Shown: positions 44,826 to 54,305, counted from the first letter of the stretch. The stretch is DNA of 64,000 nt from Rheinheimera sp. EpRS3 (GCF_001513785.1 NZ_LNQS01000001.1:1240001-1304000); one strand, 5' to 3'. Notes: generated from the sequence alone by a model not told the origin. Numbers and translations are program-made.

Positions 44826-45946
44826 TAAATGGCCTCTCCATGGTGTTCAACAAAAGCGCATAAAGCTGTGAAGAAAATATCGATCTCTTTGAGGTTGAGG
44901 TTGAATTTACCTCTTATATCAGAAACGTAGGCTTCAAACATTTTGCTATGACTGTAGTGATTCATCGAGTAATCATTTTGATGGACAAAATTTTTGATGA
45001 TTTGATGCTCATTATTCGTCATATCTTTTAATAATTCGAATGTATTCCTTATATAGTTTTCGTAACTGTTTTGGATGCCAATAGGGATGCGAAACTTGCG
45101 AGCTAACTCTGCGGAATATTCTCTCCAAAGCTGGAAAGTCTTTTGCTCTGTTTCAATAATGTCGATAGCTTTTTTGATATCATCGCCTTCGACTCTTTTC
45201 GAACTGTCGAGTAACGTAATAACCTTACCTTGGTTGTATGTCGCTTCAACCTCTCTGAACATTGTCAAAAGTAGTTCAACTGCTGCAGCTGAATCCGATA
45301 CGTGCGAAAACTTTCTACTCATTAGGCCAACGAGACAGTCTTTTTGAGTCTGTTTTGTTCTTGGAAAATCGACCCATTGAATGTGAAGGTTGTTCAGTTC
45401 TGACTCGAAGTATTCCGCTCCATTACTCTTGCAAAAGTTTTCTACCTTTTTGCTGAGAAAATATTTGATATCATCGGGTATAGAATCATAGTTATGTCTA
45501 CAATTCTGTTCATTGAATACATGAGTTAGTTCTTTTTTTCCAGCATCTTTCTCCTTTTTATTAGGCCGAAATTTAAGCTCAATATCAGAGTTCGAAATGA
45601 ATGTCAGTTCATGCGTGTAAGTATGGCATTTTGGTGATGGATCGTCTCTTAGTCTGTTTCCAACCTCAAGAATTTTCGCTATTACTTCGGAGAACCTTTC
45701 ATCAATTTTCCAAACGTTACCTGACAGTTTCTTGGCTTGGTAGGAACGAACTTCTTCTATATTGCTTCTACAACCAGTTCTATAGCAATAAAGAAAATCA
45801 TCATGGTGCTCAATACTTAGGAAGAACTCTCTGTCCTTGAAGCTATCGTAGTCGCTTAGAAGCAAATATAATGCACAATTTCGCTGAAACTCGAAACCAA
45901 GTAAGGCATCTATACCAGAGTTAGCTGAATTTTTTCTTGTACTCAA
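44825..45946 (-). CDS. DUF4297/Cap4-like nuclease partner of the Rad50-like ATPase
   Basis: About 373 residues. The N-terminal 90 match the DUF4297/Cap4 nuclease layout: GIDALLGFEFQRN (helix with FxxQ), an acidic E46-HH-D49-D50 cluster, and the QxK motif in VRSYQAKK (Q70, K72), which together form a PD-(D/E)xK-type active site. The C-terminal part (about 190-373) is helical and unrecognised, and may contact the ATPase. The TTG at 45946 is preferred to TTG at 45964 because AAAGGTG sits directly upstream; either is unusual. The stop shares one base with the ATPase start, so the two proteins are made in linked amounts. AT-rich. Confidence 0.75.
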   Translation of the reverse strand: MSTRKNSANSGIDALLGFEFQRNCALYLLLSDYDSFKDREFFLSIEHHDDFLYCYRTGCRSNIEEVRSYQAKKLSGNVWKIDERFSEVIAKILEVGNRLRDDPSPKCHTYTHELTFISNSDIELKFRPNKKEKDAGKKELTHVFNEQNCRHNYDSIPDDIKYFLSKKVENFCKSNGAEYFESELNNLHIQWVDFPRTKQTQKDCLVGLMSRKFSHVSDSAAAVELLLTMFREVEATYNQGKVITLLDSSKRVEGDDIKKAIDIIETEQKTFQLWREYSAELARKFRIPIGIQNSYENYIRNTFELLKDMTNNEHQIIKNFVHQNDYSMNHYSHSKMFEAYVSDIRGKFNLNLKEIDIFFTALCAFVEHHGEAI

Positions 45947-46165
45947 TATTTCACCTTTGTCCAAACCCTAATTAAATCTTTATGTGCTAATGTCGTTTGT
46001 TTTCTATATGTTTCAGTAACAGTCTCATCTGTGTTGCTGTGTTATATTTTTTTGATTTGACTATCAAAGGGGATTTGCATTTTCATAAATAATTATCTCA
46101 AAGTTCATTTATGTTCCTTGATAGTTAATAAAACTAGCCCATTGTTTTATGAATATTTCGTACTG

Positions 46166-49100
46166 CTACTTTGTGGCAATCTTCAACCGCTCATTTTCAC
46201 AAACCAACACACCTTTATCGCATTGAAGCTGTGCCAATTTACTCATCCGTTCTGCTGCCTGAGCCGTTGCGCGCTGAAAGCCCAGCAGGCCCAAAGCAGC
46301 AGATGCTGCATCCGATACACTGATGGCGTGCGCGTCTTGTACTGTTAGTAACAAAGCATTAGTCAGCTCGGCATCGCACACATTTTCCAGCTTGCGGGTG
46401 GCAATGTCTGTGCTGTTCCAGTTTCTTAGCTTGACTGTGTTGCGGCCATGCGGCCATAGCACTTCGTCTGCATCTACCTGAATTAATCCTTTGGCGGCAG
46501 CACTTGCTATGGCTTGGTCTACAGTGCGTTTAATTTTCGCGCCAACACGTGTTAAGCCTGCGGCGTTTGCTAAGCGGGTGGCAACTAAGCTGGCGAATAT
46601 CGGGTATTCGGTCTCAACAATACGCTCTACGGCGTACACCAACATGCTTAGAGGGATGGCACTGAAATCATCAACATGCGGAATATTCAGCTTAGACACA
46701 TCAGCTTTTTTATACGGCGTAGTGCAGGCTTCAAATTCCGGTTGTTCTTCTTCAACCCGCAGAATAGGCGCTGCAACGGGCTCTGGCGCGGCAGTTTTGT
46801 ATTTCACTTGTTGGGTACTGTTAGCTTGCGCTGCCATCGACAGCATCAGCTTGTCGTGTTGTGCTATAGCATGGTCTATCAGCACTTTCAGCCTGTGTAG
46901 CTCAGCCTCTGGGTCTCTGAACCAATCGGTGGACCAAATGCGCTCAAAGCTCCAGCCCAGTCCTTCGAGCACACTCTGGCGCAGCCGCTCACGGTCGCGT
47001 GCCGACGCTGCCTCGTAATAGCCGGTGCCGTCATACTCCAGTGCCAACACAAATTTATCAGGGTTGTCCGGATGCCTTATAGCTAAATCGATGTAATAAC
47101 CCTGACTGCCGACCCGGGTGGCTACCTGAAAACCTAAGCGCTGGATTGCCTGATGCAGCAGAGCACCAAACGCAAAGTTTTGCTCCTGCTCTTTTTCATG
47201 AGATTTGCTTAACTGGCCTGATTCGGCAAATTGCAAAAAGATTTGCAGTGAACGAACTCCAAAAGGGCTGTCGGCTCCAACTTTCAGTTCATCACCTTTG
47301 AAATTGGCAAATACTTCCATCGCCAGTCGCGCACGTGAGATTAATACGTTTAATCGCCGTTCACCGCCGGGCTTATTCAGCAGGCCAAAGTTCTGGCTTA
47401 GCTGGCCGGTACTGGTTTTGCCATAACAAATGCTGATAAAAATAACGTCGCGTTCGTCGCCTTGTACGTTCTCCAGGTTTTTTACAAAAAACTCATCACC
47501 ACCTGCATGTCTTGCAAAGAACTCATCGGTTTCAGGGTGCAGGCGGCGCTCTTTTTCCAGTTCCAGCAATATGGCATCACGCTGCGAAAGACTAAACGCG
47601 ACCACGCCTAAAGATAAATGCGGTTTGGTCAACGCATGGTCCAGCACTTTCGCTACTACCGCTTCAACTTCACCCGCATTGGTGCGGGAGCCACCCTTGT
47701 CGTAGTGGGTGTCCGGTAAATAATGAAATTTCAGCCCTGTTGCATCGGGGTGAAAGCCAGGGCTTGGAAAGGCCAGCAGCTTGTTTTTATAGAACTGATC
47801 ATTTGATACTGCAATCAACGAATCGTGACGGGAGCGGTAGTGCCAGCGCAGCATTTTACTGGCTGCACCGCGAGCTTCCATCAGCGCCAGAATACTTTCC
47901 ATTTCGGCTGTGGCGCTGTTTTCCAGCTCTTCTTCTTCCAGTTCAACGGCTTTACCAAACAAGTTGCTTGGTGGCATCTGCTTATTGTCACCCACGACAA
48001 TCACTTGCCGTCCGCGCAGCATGGCGCCTAAAGCATCGGGTGCCGGAATTTGGCTGGCTTCATCAAAGATCACCAAATCAAAATCTAAAGCACCTTGTTT
48101 CAGGTAAGTAGCTATAGACATAGGACTCATCATAAAAATGGGCTTTACTTGCTGGATCACGTTACCGGCTTCCGCCAGAAGTTTTCTGATCGGAATATGG
48201 CGTTTTTTCTTACCAAGCTCGCGCAGCACCAGTTCCATTTCACCTTTAGCTGTCTTCTTGGGCAAGCGCTCGTACAGGCGGTTTACCAACAGCTCTTGCG
48301 CGAAAAATAAACTGTCGCCATCTATGCGTTTAAAGTCGCGCAGGCTTTGCTCATGTTTATTACGGTCAAATCGGCGTATTGCTTCCGAGCTGTCGTAGGC
48401 ATGATCAACCAAGCCGCGATAATAGCTAAGTTCGAATGCTGTCATTAGCAGTTGTGGGGCGGCATTCCATGAGTAAGCCAGTTCAGTGAGAGCCTTGATT
48501 TTATAAAGCTCAAGTGACTGAATAATCTGGTTATACCGTGCGAAATCGTAAAGTAGCGCTGAGTTTTTCCAGCCTTCTAACCAAACATTGAGTTGCGAAA
48601 ATTGCAGTGACGCTAAGTCGTAGTTTGGATTGCTGTTATCTATCTGTATCAGCTCATTCAGCGTTTGTACCTGTATAGCAATGCCGTCACAAAGTTTTGT
48701 CAGAGAGTTTGCCTGGTCGCGGAGCAGTTTTTTATCAACGCCTGTATCAATCAGCTTTGCCAGTGACTGAGGCAATTCAAGACGGGCAACTTTGTTATAA
48801 AAGGTACTGATCCAGCTGTGAATTTGAGTTAAGTCACTTTGCTCTGAATATTCGCCTTGCCACTGAGAGCCAAAAACTTCAGCTAATAGCGAGTGGTAAC
48901 TGGCGAGCTCTTTTTTGGCGCTTTGATAGGCTAAAGCGGTGTCTAACGTGGTTAGCCACTCTGCAGAGGAGGCGGGTAGAGTGCCACGCCAAAGTCCGGC
49001 TAACTTTGCTTTTGCTTGTCGGTAGTCAGATGACAGGAAACGCCACCATTTATCTGTTTTTCCAATCAGCCCTTGTCGGATACTCAGTAGATCGGCATCC

Positions 49101-50920
49101 AGTGCCTGAGCGATAAAATGTTGTTCACAACTGGCTTTCAGTGTTAAGAAATTAGCTAAACAGGCCAGGCCGTTATCGATCCTTTTTTGCTCAGAGCCCC
49201 ATAGCAGGTTATCTACTTTGACACCTTTGAGATCCGGCACTTCCGATAGCCAGGTTGAAGTTGAAATCAGAGGTGTTACTTGTTGCAGGCTTTGTGGTTT
49301 CTCAAGCTGCAGAAAAGTACTGGCTGTTTCAGTTTGCACATCAAGTTGGCTAAGTAACTGGCTTATTTGTGCCAGCGCTAAGTTTAGCGCCTGCTGCAAT
49401 GCAGGAGAAAAGTCAGTACGGCCAGACATAGCAAAAGGATGTGCTTCAGGCACGCCGACTCGCTCTAACTGCTGCACTAATTCCGCAACAAGCTTTCTGG
49501 CATTGCTGTATTGTTCTGCGGTCCATTGTTCGAAACAGCTAAAGGGTAAGACAGGTAATGAGCTGTTGGGATCTTCTATCTTCAGTTGCAGCAGGGAGCC
49601 TAAGGCCTCAATGTAATTGACAGCGCTGCGCAGAATCGGAGCCCGGATCGCATGCACATAATCATCAAGCGAGGCTTTCGATTCGGCTAAATCCAAAAAC
49701 TCCTGTTCACGATTTTTTGTTTGCGGCCGTCCTTGCTCAAGTGATTCTGCGATAGAACCCAAGACAGTTTTTTTGGTGCTTTTATGACTGTGCAGTTCGA
49801 GTACGGCAAAGCCCATGTGAGTCTCATCAAGGCGTTTTTTTACCACCTCAAGCGCGGCCATTTTTTGCGCGACAAAAAGTACCTTCTTACCCAGCGCAAC
49901 AGCTTCAGCAATGATATTGGTAATGGTTTGCGATTTTCCCGTGCCTGGGGGGCCTTGAATAATCAAGTCTGCGCCAGACTTCATCGCTAAGATAGCTTCA
50001 ATTTGGCTGGAGTCGGCGTCTTTTACCAGATGGAGCTTTTCCGGATGATTCAGATCTGCCGGATTGATGTCTGCAGTCTGGTCAAAACCATCACGGAACA
50101 AGCGGCCAATCAAAGGCAACTGGGATGGTTTTTTTCCTTCAGGCCAGCCAGCCGGGTCAAGGTCCATATACATCTGAAACTTGCCGAAGGAGAATAGCCC
50201 TAAACCAATTTTATCCTGATGCACCCGCCACGATGGTTGCGCTGTAATCGCATCTGACACAGCCTGATAATAATCCGAGACCGTCATTTCATCGGAATAG
50301 GCAGGAAGCATTAACTTGAATTCTGTTCTTAATTTTGCAGCTAAAGTCAGATTTGAGCCCAGATCTTCGCCGGTGTAGCGTAACTTAAAGCTGTCTCTGG
50401 CCGAAGAACGATTAAGCTCAACAGGCACCAGAATCAAAGGTGCGTACCTGGATACAGATGAGTTTGTCGGTTCATTCCACTGCAAAAAACCAAGTGCTAA
50501 ATACAACACTTCCACACCTTGCTCCTGCAGCATGGTGTGAGCCTCAGTCTCAAGCTTAAGCAGTGCTTTATCCAACTTGGCAGGTATCAAACCTGTCTGC
50601 AGATATTTGTCGCTAAAACGGGATGCACCTTTCTTTTGCTCTAAATATAAATCAAGCGGGGGTAATTCGGACTCGTTATCAGACTGAAAGAATGTTCCTT
50701 CGTCCTCGTTGTCGGCAATTTTCTGTTGGTACTCTTCAGGAAGTGGCAAAAAACTGAGCGTGGTTTCTTGCTCAACCAGCATTTCAAAAATTTTTGCTGA
50801 TTGTTCATCAATAATATCGAGAGATCTGCTGCCACTGCGGTAATTCAGTTGTGGGTTGGATCTAAGACCCATATCAAGTAATTCAAGACGCGCACGCTCC
50901 AGCTGCTGCTCAACAACCAT
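46166..50920 (-). CDS. DUF4011-helicase-nuclease-DUF3320 protein (Hhe-like defence protein)
   Basis: A 1584-residue multidomain protein. The DUF4011-type N-terminus covers about 1-300; the SF1 helicase starts with Walker A GPPGTGKS at 323-330. Walker B VIFDEASQIP lies near 950, with GDNKQMPPSNLF and the C-terminal helicase motif RRLNVLISRARL after it. A Vsr/DUF559-like nuclease domain follows at about 1255-1370 (VGSQGYYIDLAIRHP, ALEYDG), then a DUF3320 domain at about 1410-1480 (IPLSMLVYAVERIVETEYPI). This single-protein architecture is the one I recall described as the antiphage system Hhe. A GAGAGG ribosome binding site precedes the ATG. All motifs look intact. Confidence 0.87.
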   Translation of the reverse strand: MVVEQQLERARLELLDMGLRSNPQLNYRSGSRSLDIIDEQSAKIFEMLVEQETTLSFLPLPEEYQQKIADNEDEGTFFQSDNESELPPLDLYLEQKKGASRFSDKYLQTGLIPAKLDKALLKLETEAHTMLQEQGVEVLYLALGFLQWNEPTNSSVSRYAPLILVPVELNRSSARDSFKLRYTGEDLGSNLTLAAKLRTEFKLMLPAYSDEMTVSDYYQAVSDAITAQPSWRVHQDKIGLGLFSFGKFQMYMDLDPAGWPEGKKPSQLPLIGRLFRDGFDQTADINPADLNHPEKLHLVKDADSSQIEAILAMKSGADLIIQGPPGTGKSQTITNIIAEAVALGKKVLFVAQKMAALEVVKKRLDETHMGFAVLELHSHKSTKKTVLGSIAESLEQGRPQTKNREQEFLDLAESKASLDDYVHAIRAPILRSAVNYIEALGSLLQLKIEDPNSSLPVLPFSCFEQWTAEQYSNARKLVAELVQQLERVGVPEAHPFAMSGRTDFSPALQQALNLALAQISQLLSQLDVQTETASTFLQLEKPQSLQQVTPLISTSTWLSEVPDLKGVKVDNLLWGSEQKRIDNGLACLANFLTLKASCEQHFIAQALDADLLSIRQGLIGKTDKWWRFLSSDYRQAKAKLAGLWRGTLPASSAEWLTTLDTALAYQSAKKELASYHSLLAEVFGSQWQGEYSEQSDLTQIHSWISTFYNKVARLELPQSLAKLIDTGVDKKLLRDQANSLTKLCDGIAIQVQTLNELIQIDNSNPNYDLASLQFSQLNVWLEGWKNSALLYDFARYNQIIQSLELYKIKALTELAYSWNAAPQLLMTAFELSYYRGLVDHAYDSSEAIRRFDRNKHEQSLRDFKRIDGDSLFFAQELLVNRLYERLPKKTAKGEMELVLRELGKKKRHIPIRKLLAEAGNVIQQVKPIFMMSPMSIATYLKQGALDFDLVIFDEASQIPAPDALGAMLRGRQVIVVGDNKQMPPSNLFGKAVELEEEELENSATAEMESILALMEARGAASKMLRWHYRSRHDSLIAVSNDQFYKNKLLAFPSPGFHPDATGLKFHYLPDTHYDKGGSRTNAGEVEAVVAKVLDHALTKPHLSLGVVAFSLSQRDAILLELEKERRLHPETDEFFARHAGGDEFFVKNLENVQGDERDVIFISICYGKTSTGQLSQNFGLLNKPGGERRLNVLISRARLAMEVFANFKGDELKVGADSPFGVRSLQIFLQFAESGQLSKSHEKEQEQNFAFGALLHQAIQRLGFQVATRVGSQGYYIDLAIRHPDNPDKFVLALEYDGTGYYEAASARDRERLRQSVLEGLGWSFERIWSTDWFRDPEAELHRLKVLIDHAIAQHDKLMLSMAAQANSTQQVKYKTAAPEPVAAPILRVEEEQPEFEACTTPYKKADVSKLNIPHVDDFSAIPLSMLVYAVERIVETEYPIFASLVATRLANAAGLTRVGAKIKRTVDQAIASAAAKGLIQVDADEVLWPHGRNTVKLRNWNSTDIATRKLENVCDAELTNALLLTVQDAHAISVSDAASAALGLLGFQRATAQAAERMSKLAQLQCDKGVLVCENERLKIATK

Positions 50921-51089
50921 AAAATTCCCTCTCTGGTTTTATTGATGAACCATCGCCTTTATTGTTTGTTATGGGGATGGTTAAAAAACTAACATAACAC
51001 GGTTGTTTCTAAAATCAATCTTGCTGTTTGTTTGGAATAAAAGATAGCGCTTTGGAGTTTGAATTGGGTCGTAACAATAGGTGTGCGGT

Positions 51090-51190
51090 GGCATAGCGGC
51101 AGGGCAGAAAGGCTATGTTTTAAGCTACCCCAGGCTTCTTTGGTGGAGTAGGGCAGATACACCAGCGCCAGGTTATTGGCCTTATTGCTG
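51090..51190 (-). pseudogene. Decayed creA 3' fragment
   Basis: On the minus strand the frame reads LALVYLPYSTKEAWGSLKHSLSALPL, clearly related to LMYLSYSTKETSGSFKHSLSTVPL near the C-terminus of the intact creA at 53293-53757. No start, signal peptide or upstream creA domain accompanies it; the frame runs out of the esterase 3' end. It is therefore a truncated paralogous or duplicated remnant. The rest of the 307-base gap 50921-51227 shows no gene; it holds the presumed promoter of the DUF4011 gene. Confidence 0.65.
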
Positions 51191-51227
51191 CCTTTAGCTT
51201 TACATTGCCAGGCTACCTTGCTCGTTT

Positions 51228-52409
51228 TTAGTCGGCTTTTATCATGTTCTTAATTTCCTCATAGCGCCTTTTGTAATTTTGATAACCAGCTGATGCAGGA
51301 GTGGCGATTTTAAGGCTTATCTCACTGTGTTGCAGTGCTTTGTTTAGCTGGCCATTAGCAGCATAAAGCTGTGCTAAACCATCATGTAACGAGTCTGATT
51401 CAGGATGCGCAGCGACAGTGTGTTTTAATATTTCCAGGCCTTTTTCAAGATCTTCATTAGCCCACAAATGATACATACCGGCGTTGTACATTCTGCTTTG
51501 CGTAGGTGTAATTTTTATCCCCACTTCTACAGATAATGCCTGATAATGCAGCAATATCGCTTCTAAGCCCTGTTTGATTTTTGCTGTTGGTAATGGAAAT
51601 TTGCGATATAGGCTGCGTAGTGCGTAGAACGGCCCAACTGCAATAGTGGACATATGGTACTCTTGCTCCATATGTTCGGCTGCAAATCGAAATTTCTCCG
51701 GCGCATTCTGTTCAATATATTTTGCCAATTCTATGTAGCCATTGCGCATAGCGACAGAATTATCGTAAGGGTCATCGAGTCCCTCATTTGCCATATTCAT
51801 ATACAGGAAATTATGATATTCGCGTCGGGATTTTAAAAACGCCATTACTGACTTTACTGTTGTTTGGTTGTCCCAGTACAGTGATGGGCTAAAGGCGAAA
51901 TGAGCGTTAAAAAGCTCTGGCCTGGCTTGCATGGTATGGAGGGTAAACAGCCCGGCCATTGAGTGCCCGGCAAGAATTTTAAAGCCGTTGGTAGAGTACT
52001 GTTTAGTGATATGAGGGATTAACTCTGTTTCTATATATTGCAAAAACTTATCGGCGCCACCTGTGTCCGGCAGATCATTCAGTGCGGTAGGCGTAAAATC
52101 CCGCAGCCGATGTTGGTGTTTTATCCCAACTATGATGAACTCTGGCATCAAGCCGCCTTCAGACAAAATGTCTGTAATTTCAAAAAACAGTTGCATGTAC
52201 TGGTCATTGTCAAGCAGGTAGATCGTGGGATAGCTATGGCCAGAGTCCGCTTGGTAAGACGTTGGTAGCTTTACATAGAAGTTGAAATCCTCAACAAATA
52301 CCTCAGATTTAATGCTGTGTTTGGTTATTATGCTTTCAGCAGTCAAAGCGGTATTGGTGCAACATATCAGTAAAAATGCTGACATTAATAAGGTGCTGAT
52401 TCTGTTCAC
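51228..52409 (-). CDS. Exported esterase (enterochelin-esterase-like) with TPR-like tail
   Basis: A 393-residue protein. A signal peptide (LLMSAFLLICCTNTA, possibly a lipobox at LLIC-C) is followed by an alpha/beta-hydrolase of the Fes/esterase-D family: YPTIYLLDNDQYM, IIVGIKH, nucleophile GHSMAGLFTLH and FAFSPSLYWDN. The likely catalytic His is in EHMEQEYHMST. The last 110 residues carry TPR-like helices (GLEILKHTVAAHPESDSLHDGLAQLYAANGQLNKALQH). The substrate is unknown. Its 3' end runs directly into the creA remnant. Confidence 0.85.
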   Translation of the reverse strand: MNRISTLLMSAFLLICCTNTALTAESIITKHSIKSEVFVEDFNFYVKLPTSYQADSGHSYPTIYLLDNDQYMQLFFEITDILSEGGLMPEFIIVGIKHQHRLRDFTPTALNDLPDTGGADKFLQYIETELIPHITKQYSTNGFKILAGHSMAGLFTLHTMQARPELFNAHFAFSPSLYWDNQTTVKSVMAFLKSRREYHNFLYMNMANEGLDDPYDNSVAMRNGYIELAKYIEQNAPEKFRFAAEHMEQEYHMSTIAVGPFYALRSLYRKFPLPTAKIKQGLEAILLHYQALSVEVGIKITPTQSRMYNAGMYHLWANEDLEKGLEILKHTVAAHPESDSLHDGLAQLYAANGQLNKALQHSEISLKIATPASAGYQNYKRRYEEIKNMIKAD

Positions 52410-52489
52410 TTTTATGCTTCTCTGGCTAAAAAACTAACTCTCTTTGTACATTCAGACTTAACAATTTTCAATAAAAAAGGAAATTATCG

Positions 52490-53284
52490 GTGTTGGAATT
52501 AGATATTTATATTGTTGATGCTTTTACCCAACAGCAGTTTAAAGGCAATTCTGCTGCTGTGGTGCCACTACAGGAATGGCTGTCGCTTGAGTTAATGCAA
52601 AACATTGCTGCAGAAAATAATCTTTCAGAAACCGCTTTTATCTGCGGCTTATCAGCCAATAAATATGAGATCCGCTGGTTTTCGCCGTTAACAGAAATCG
52701 ATTTTTGTGGCCACGCCACATTAGCGGCATCCTATGTAATATTTAATCATCTGGGCGGGCAGGGTGAAATTGAGTTTTTAACCTCGCAAGTTGGCGCACT
52801 GTTGGTTAATCAGCATAGTGACGGCAAAATTGAAATGAGCTTTCCTAACCAATGCCCGCAAGTTGTTGATCAGGTGCCGGCTGCGTTGTTAGCCGGTTTG
52901 TCTGTGAAACCAATACAGGTATTAAAAAACCGCCAGGCCTATTTTGCGGTAATGGCATCGGAACACGATGCTAAAAGCCTGAGCTATTCTTCAGAACAGC
53001 TGAAGCAGTTAGCCCCCTTTGATGTGGTGGTTACCGCTAAAGCCAGCGAATATGACTTTATTTCGCGCTACTTCTGGCCTGCTAACGGTGGCGATGAAGA
53101 CCCGGTAACCGGGTCAATTCATGCCGGCCTTGCGCCATATTGGGCGAAACAACTGGCTAAATCTGACTTGGTGGCTTACCAGGCATCACAGCGCGGCGGC
53201 ATATTATTTTGCAGTCTTAGCCATGATCGGGTGTTAGTGTCAGGGTTTGCGGTGCTGTATTTAAAAGGCACCGCTTACATCTAG
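52490..53284 (+). CDS. PhzF family isomerase/epimerase-like protein
   Basis: A 264-residue diaminopimelate-epimerase-fold protein. IVDAFTQQQFKGNSAAVV, the catalytic Glu region AENNLSETAFI, FSPLTEIDFCGHATLAASYVI and GDEDPVTGSIHAGLAPYW are typical of PhzF/YddE proteins. Most members have unknown substrates; no phenazine genes are nearby. The GTG start at 52490 has AAGGA eight bases upstream. Confidence 0.9.
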   Translation: MLELDIYIVDAFTQQQFKGNSAAVVPLQEWLSLELMQNIAAENNLSETAFICGLSANKYEIRWFSPLTEIDFCGHATLAASYVIFNHLGGQGEIEFLTSQVGALLVNQHSDGKIEMSFPNQCPQVVDQVPAALLAGLSVKPIQVLKNRQAYFAVMASEHDAKSLSYSSEQLKQLAPFDVVVTAKASEYDFISRYFWPANGGDEDPVTGSIHAGLAPYWAKQLAKSDLVAYQASQRGGILFCSLSHDRVLVSGFAVLYLKGTAYI

Positions 53285-53292
53285 CTACACTA

Positions 53293-53757
53293 TTAGTCTT
53301 GCACCTTCACTGCACCATAAGCTTCTGTTCCCCACAGTGGCACGGTAGATAAGCTGTGTTTAAAGCTGCCGGAGGTTTCTTTGGTGGAGTAGGACAAATA
53401 CATCAGCGTTTGGTTTTCAACGTCGAGAATACGGCGGATCTTCATGGTTTTAAAGAAGATGCTTTTTGATTTGCTAAACAGCACCTCACCATTTTTACTC
53501 TTATCTATTTTGGCAATCATATCGGCTGTGATGGGGCCGGTTTGGCGACAGGCGATAGAGCTGTCAGACGGGTCGGATAAGTTCAGATTGGCTTCGATAC
53601 TGGAGACATGACAGGTAACACCGGTTACCACCGGATCGACAATGGCATCGAGCTTTATATCCTTGGTGGTAAATACGCCCAGCGATACGTCGCCCACTTC
53701 ATTTTTGTTACAACCTGCCAGCATCAGTAGTAGTAATACACAGTAAACAGCGCGCAT
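53293..53757 (-). CDS. creA: CreA family protein, lipoprotein
   Basis: A 154-residue CreA-family protein with a lipobox (MLAGC) near residue 15. Family blocks: GVFTTKDIKLDAIVDPVVTGVTCHVSSIEA, SIACRQTGPI, VLFSKSKSIFFKTMKIRRILD, MYLSYSTKE. Function is unknown; E. coli CreA is periplasmic. Convergent with phzF across a few bases. A decayed copy of its 3' end lies at 51090-51190. Confidence 0.9.
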   Translation of the reverse strand: MRAVYCVLLLLMLAGCNKNEVGDVSLGVFTTKDIKLDAIVDPVVTGVTCHVSSIEANLNLSDPSDSSIACRQTGPITADMIAKIDKSKNGEVLFSKSKSIFFKTMKIRRILDVENQTLMYLSYSTKETSGSFKHSLSTVPLWGTEAYGAVKVQD

Positions 53758-53876
53758 GGTGGTGTCTCCTTGGGTTAAATATGTCAGTACTCAGTAAGCC
53801 AGCATACCATCGACGGTGACGAAAGCGGTAAATGCGCTTTACCAGCCAGCAGTCTTTAGTTAGCGTTGACCGGGTT

Positions 53877-54305
53877 TTACACCGACCAATCTTCAAGCTG
53901 TAGATCTGCTACCCGTTTAAGTTCTCTGGTGTTATTGGTTACCAGGATACAGCCTGCAGCTATTGCATTACCGGCGATAGCCGCATCATTGGCGCCTATG
54001 GGCGTACCTTGCTCTGCCAGATAGCGCTTAATGTGGGCGGTAGCATCCACAGCCGGTTTATCCCATGGCAGTATGGCGTCGATACGTTCGATAAACTGAT
54101 CGACAATATCATTATGCTTTGGCGAGGCTTTTTTGCCGATAGCGCCAAACCTTAGCTCGGCGTAGGTAATGGCTGAAATAACCAACCGGTGTTTCGCGGA
54201 GACATGCTGTTGCAGGGTGTGCAGCAGTGCGGCGGGGCGCTCGCGCATTATGTACGAGCAAATATTGGTATCAAGCATGTACAGGTTTTTCAAAGCGCCT
54301 TTCAT
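53877..54305 (-). CDS. vapC: VapC-type PIN-domain toxin
   Basis: A 142-residue PIN-domain RNase. The metal-binding acids are visible: YMLDTNICSY (first Asp, near residue 12), TYAELRFG (Glu) and IGANDAAIAGNA (Asp), followed by LVTNNTRELKRV. VapC toxins typically cut initiator tRNA or rRNA loops. It overlaps the antitoxin gene by four bases (ATGA). All catalytic residues are kept, so it should be active. Confidence 0.93.
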   Translation of the reverse strand: MKGALKNLYMLDTNICSYIMRERPAALLHTLQQHVSAKHRLVISAITYAELRFGAIGKKASPKHNDIVDQFIERIDAILPWDKPAVDATAHIKRYLAEQGTPIGANDAAIAGNAIAAGCILVTNNTRELKRVADLQLEDWSV

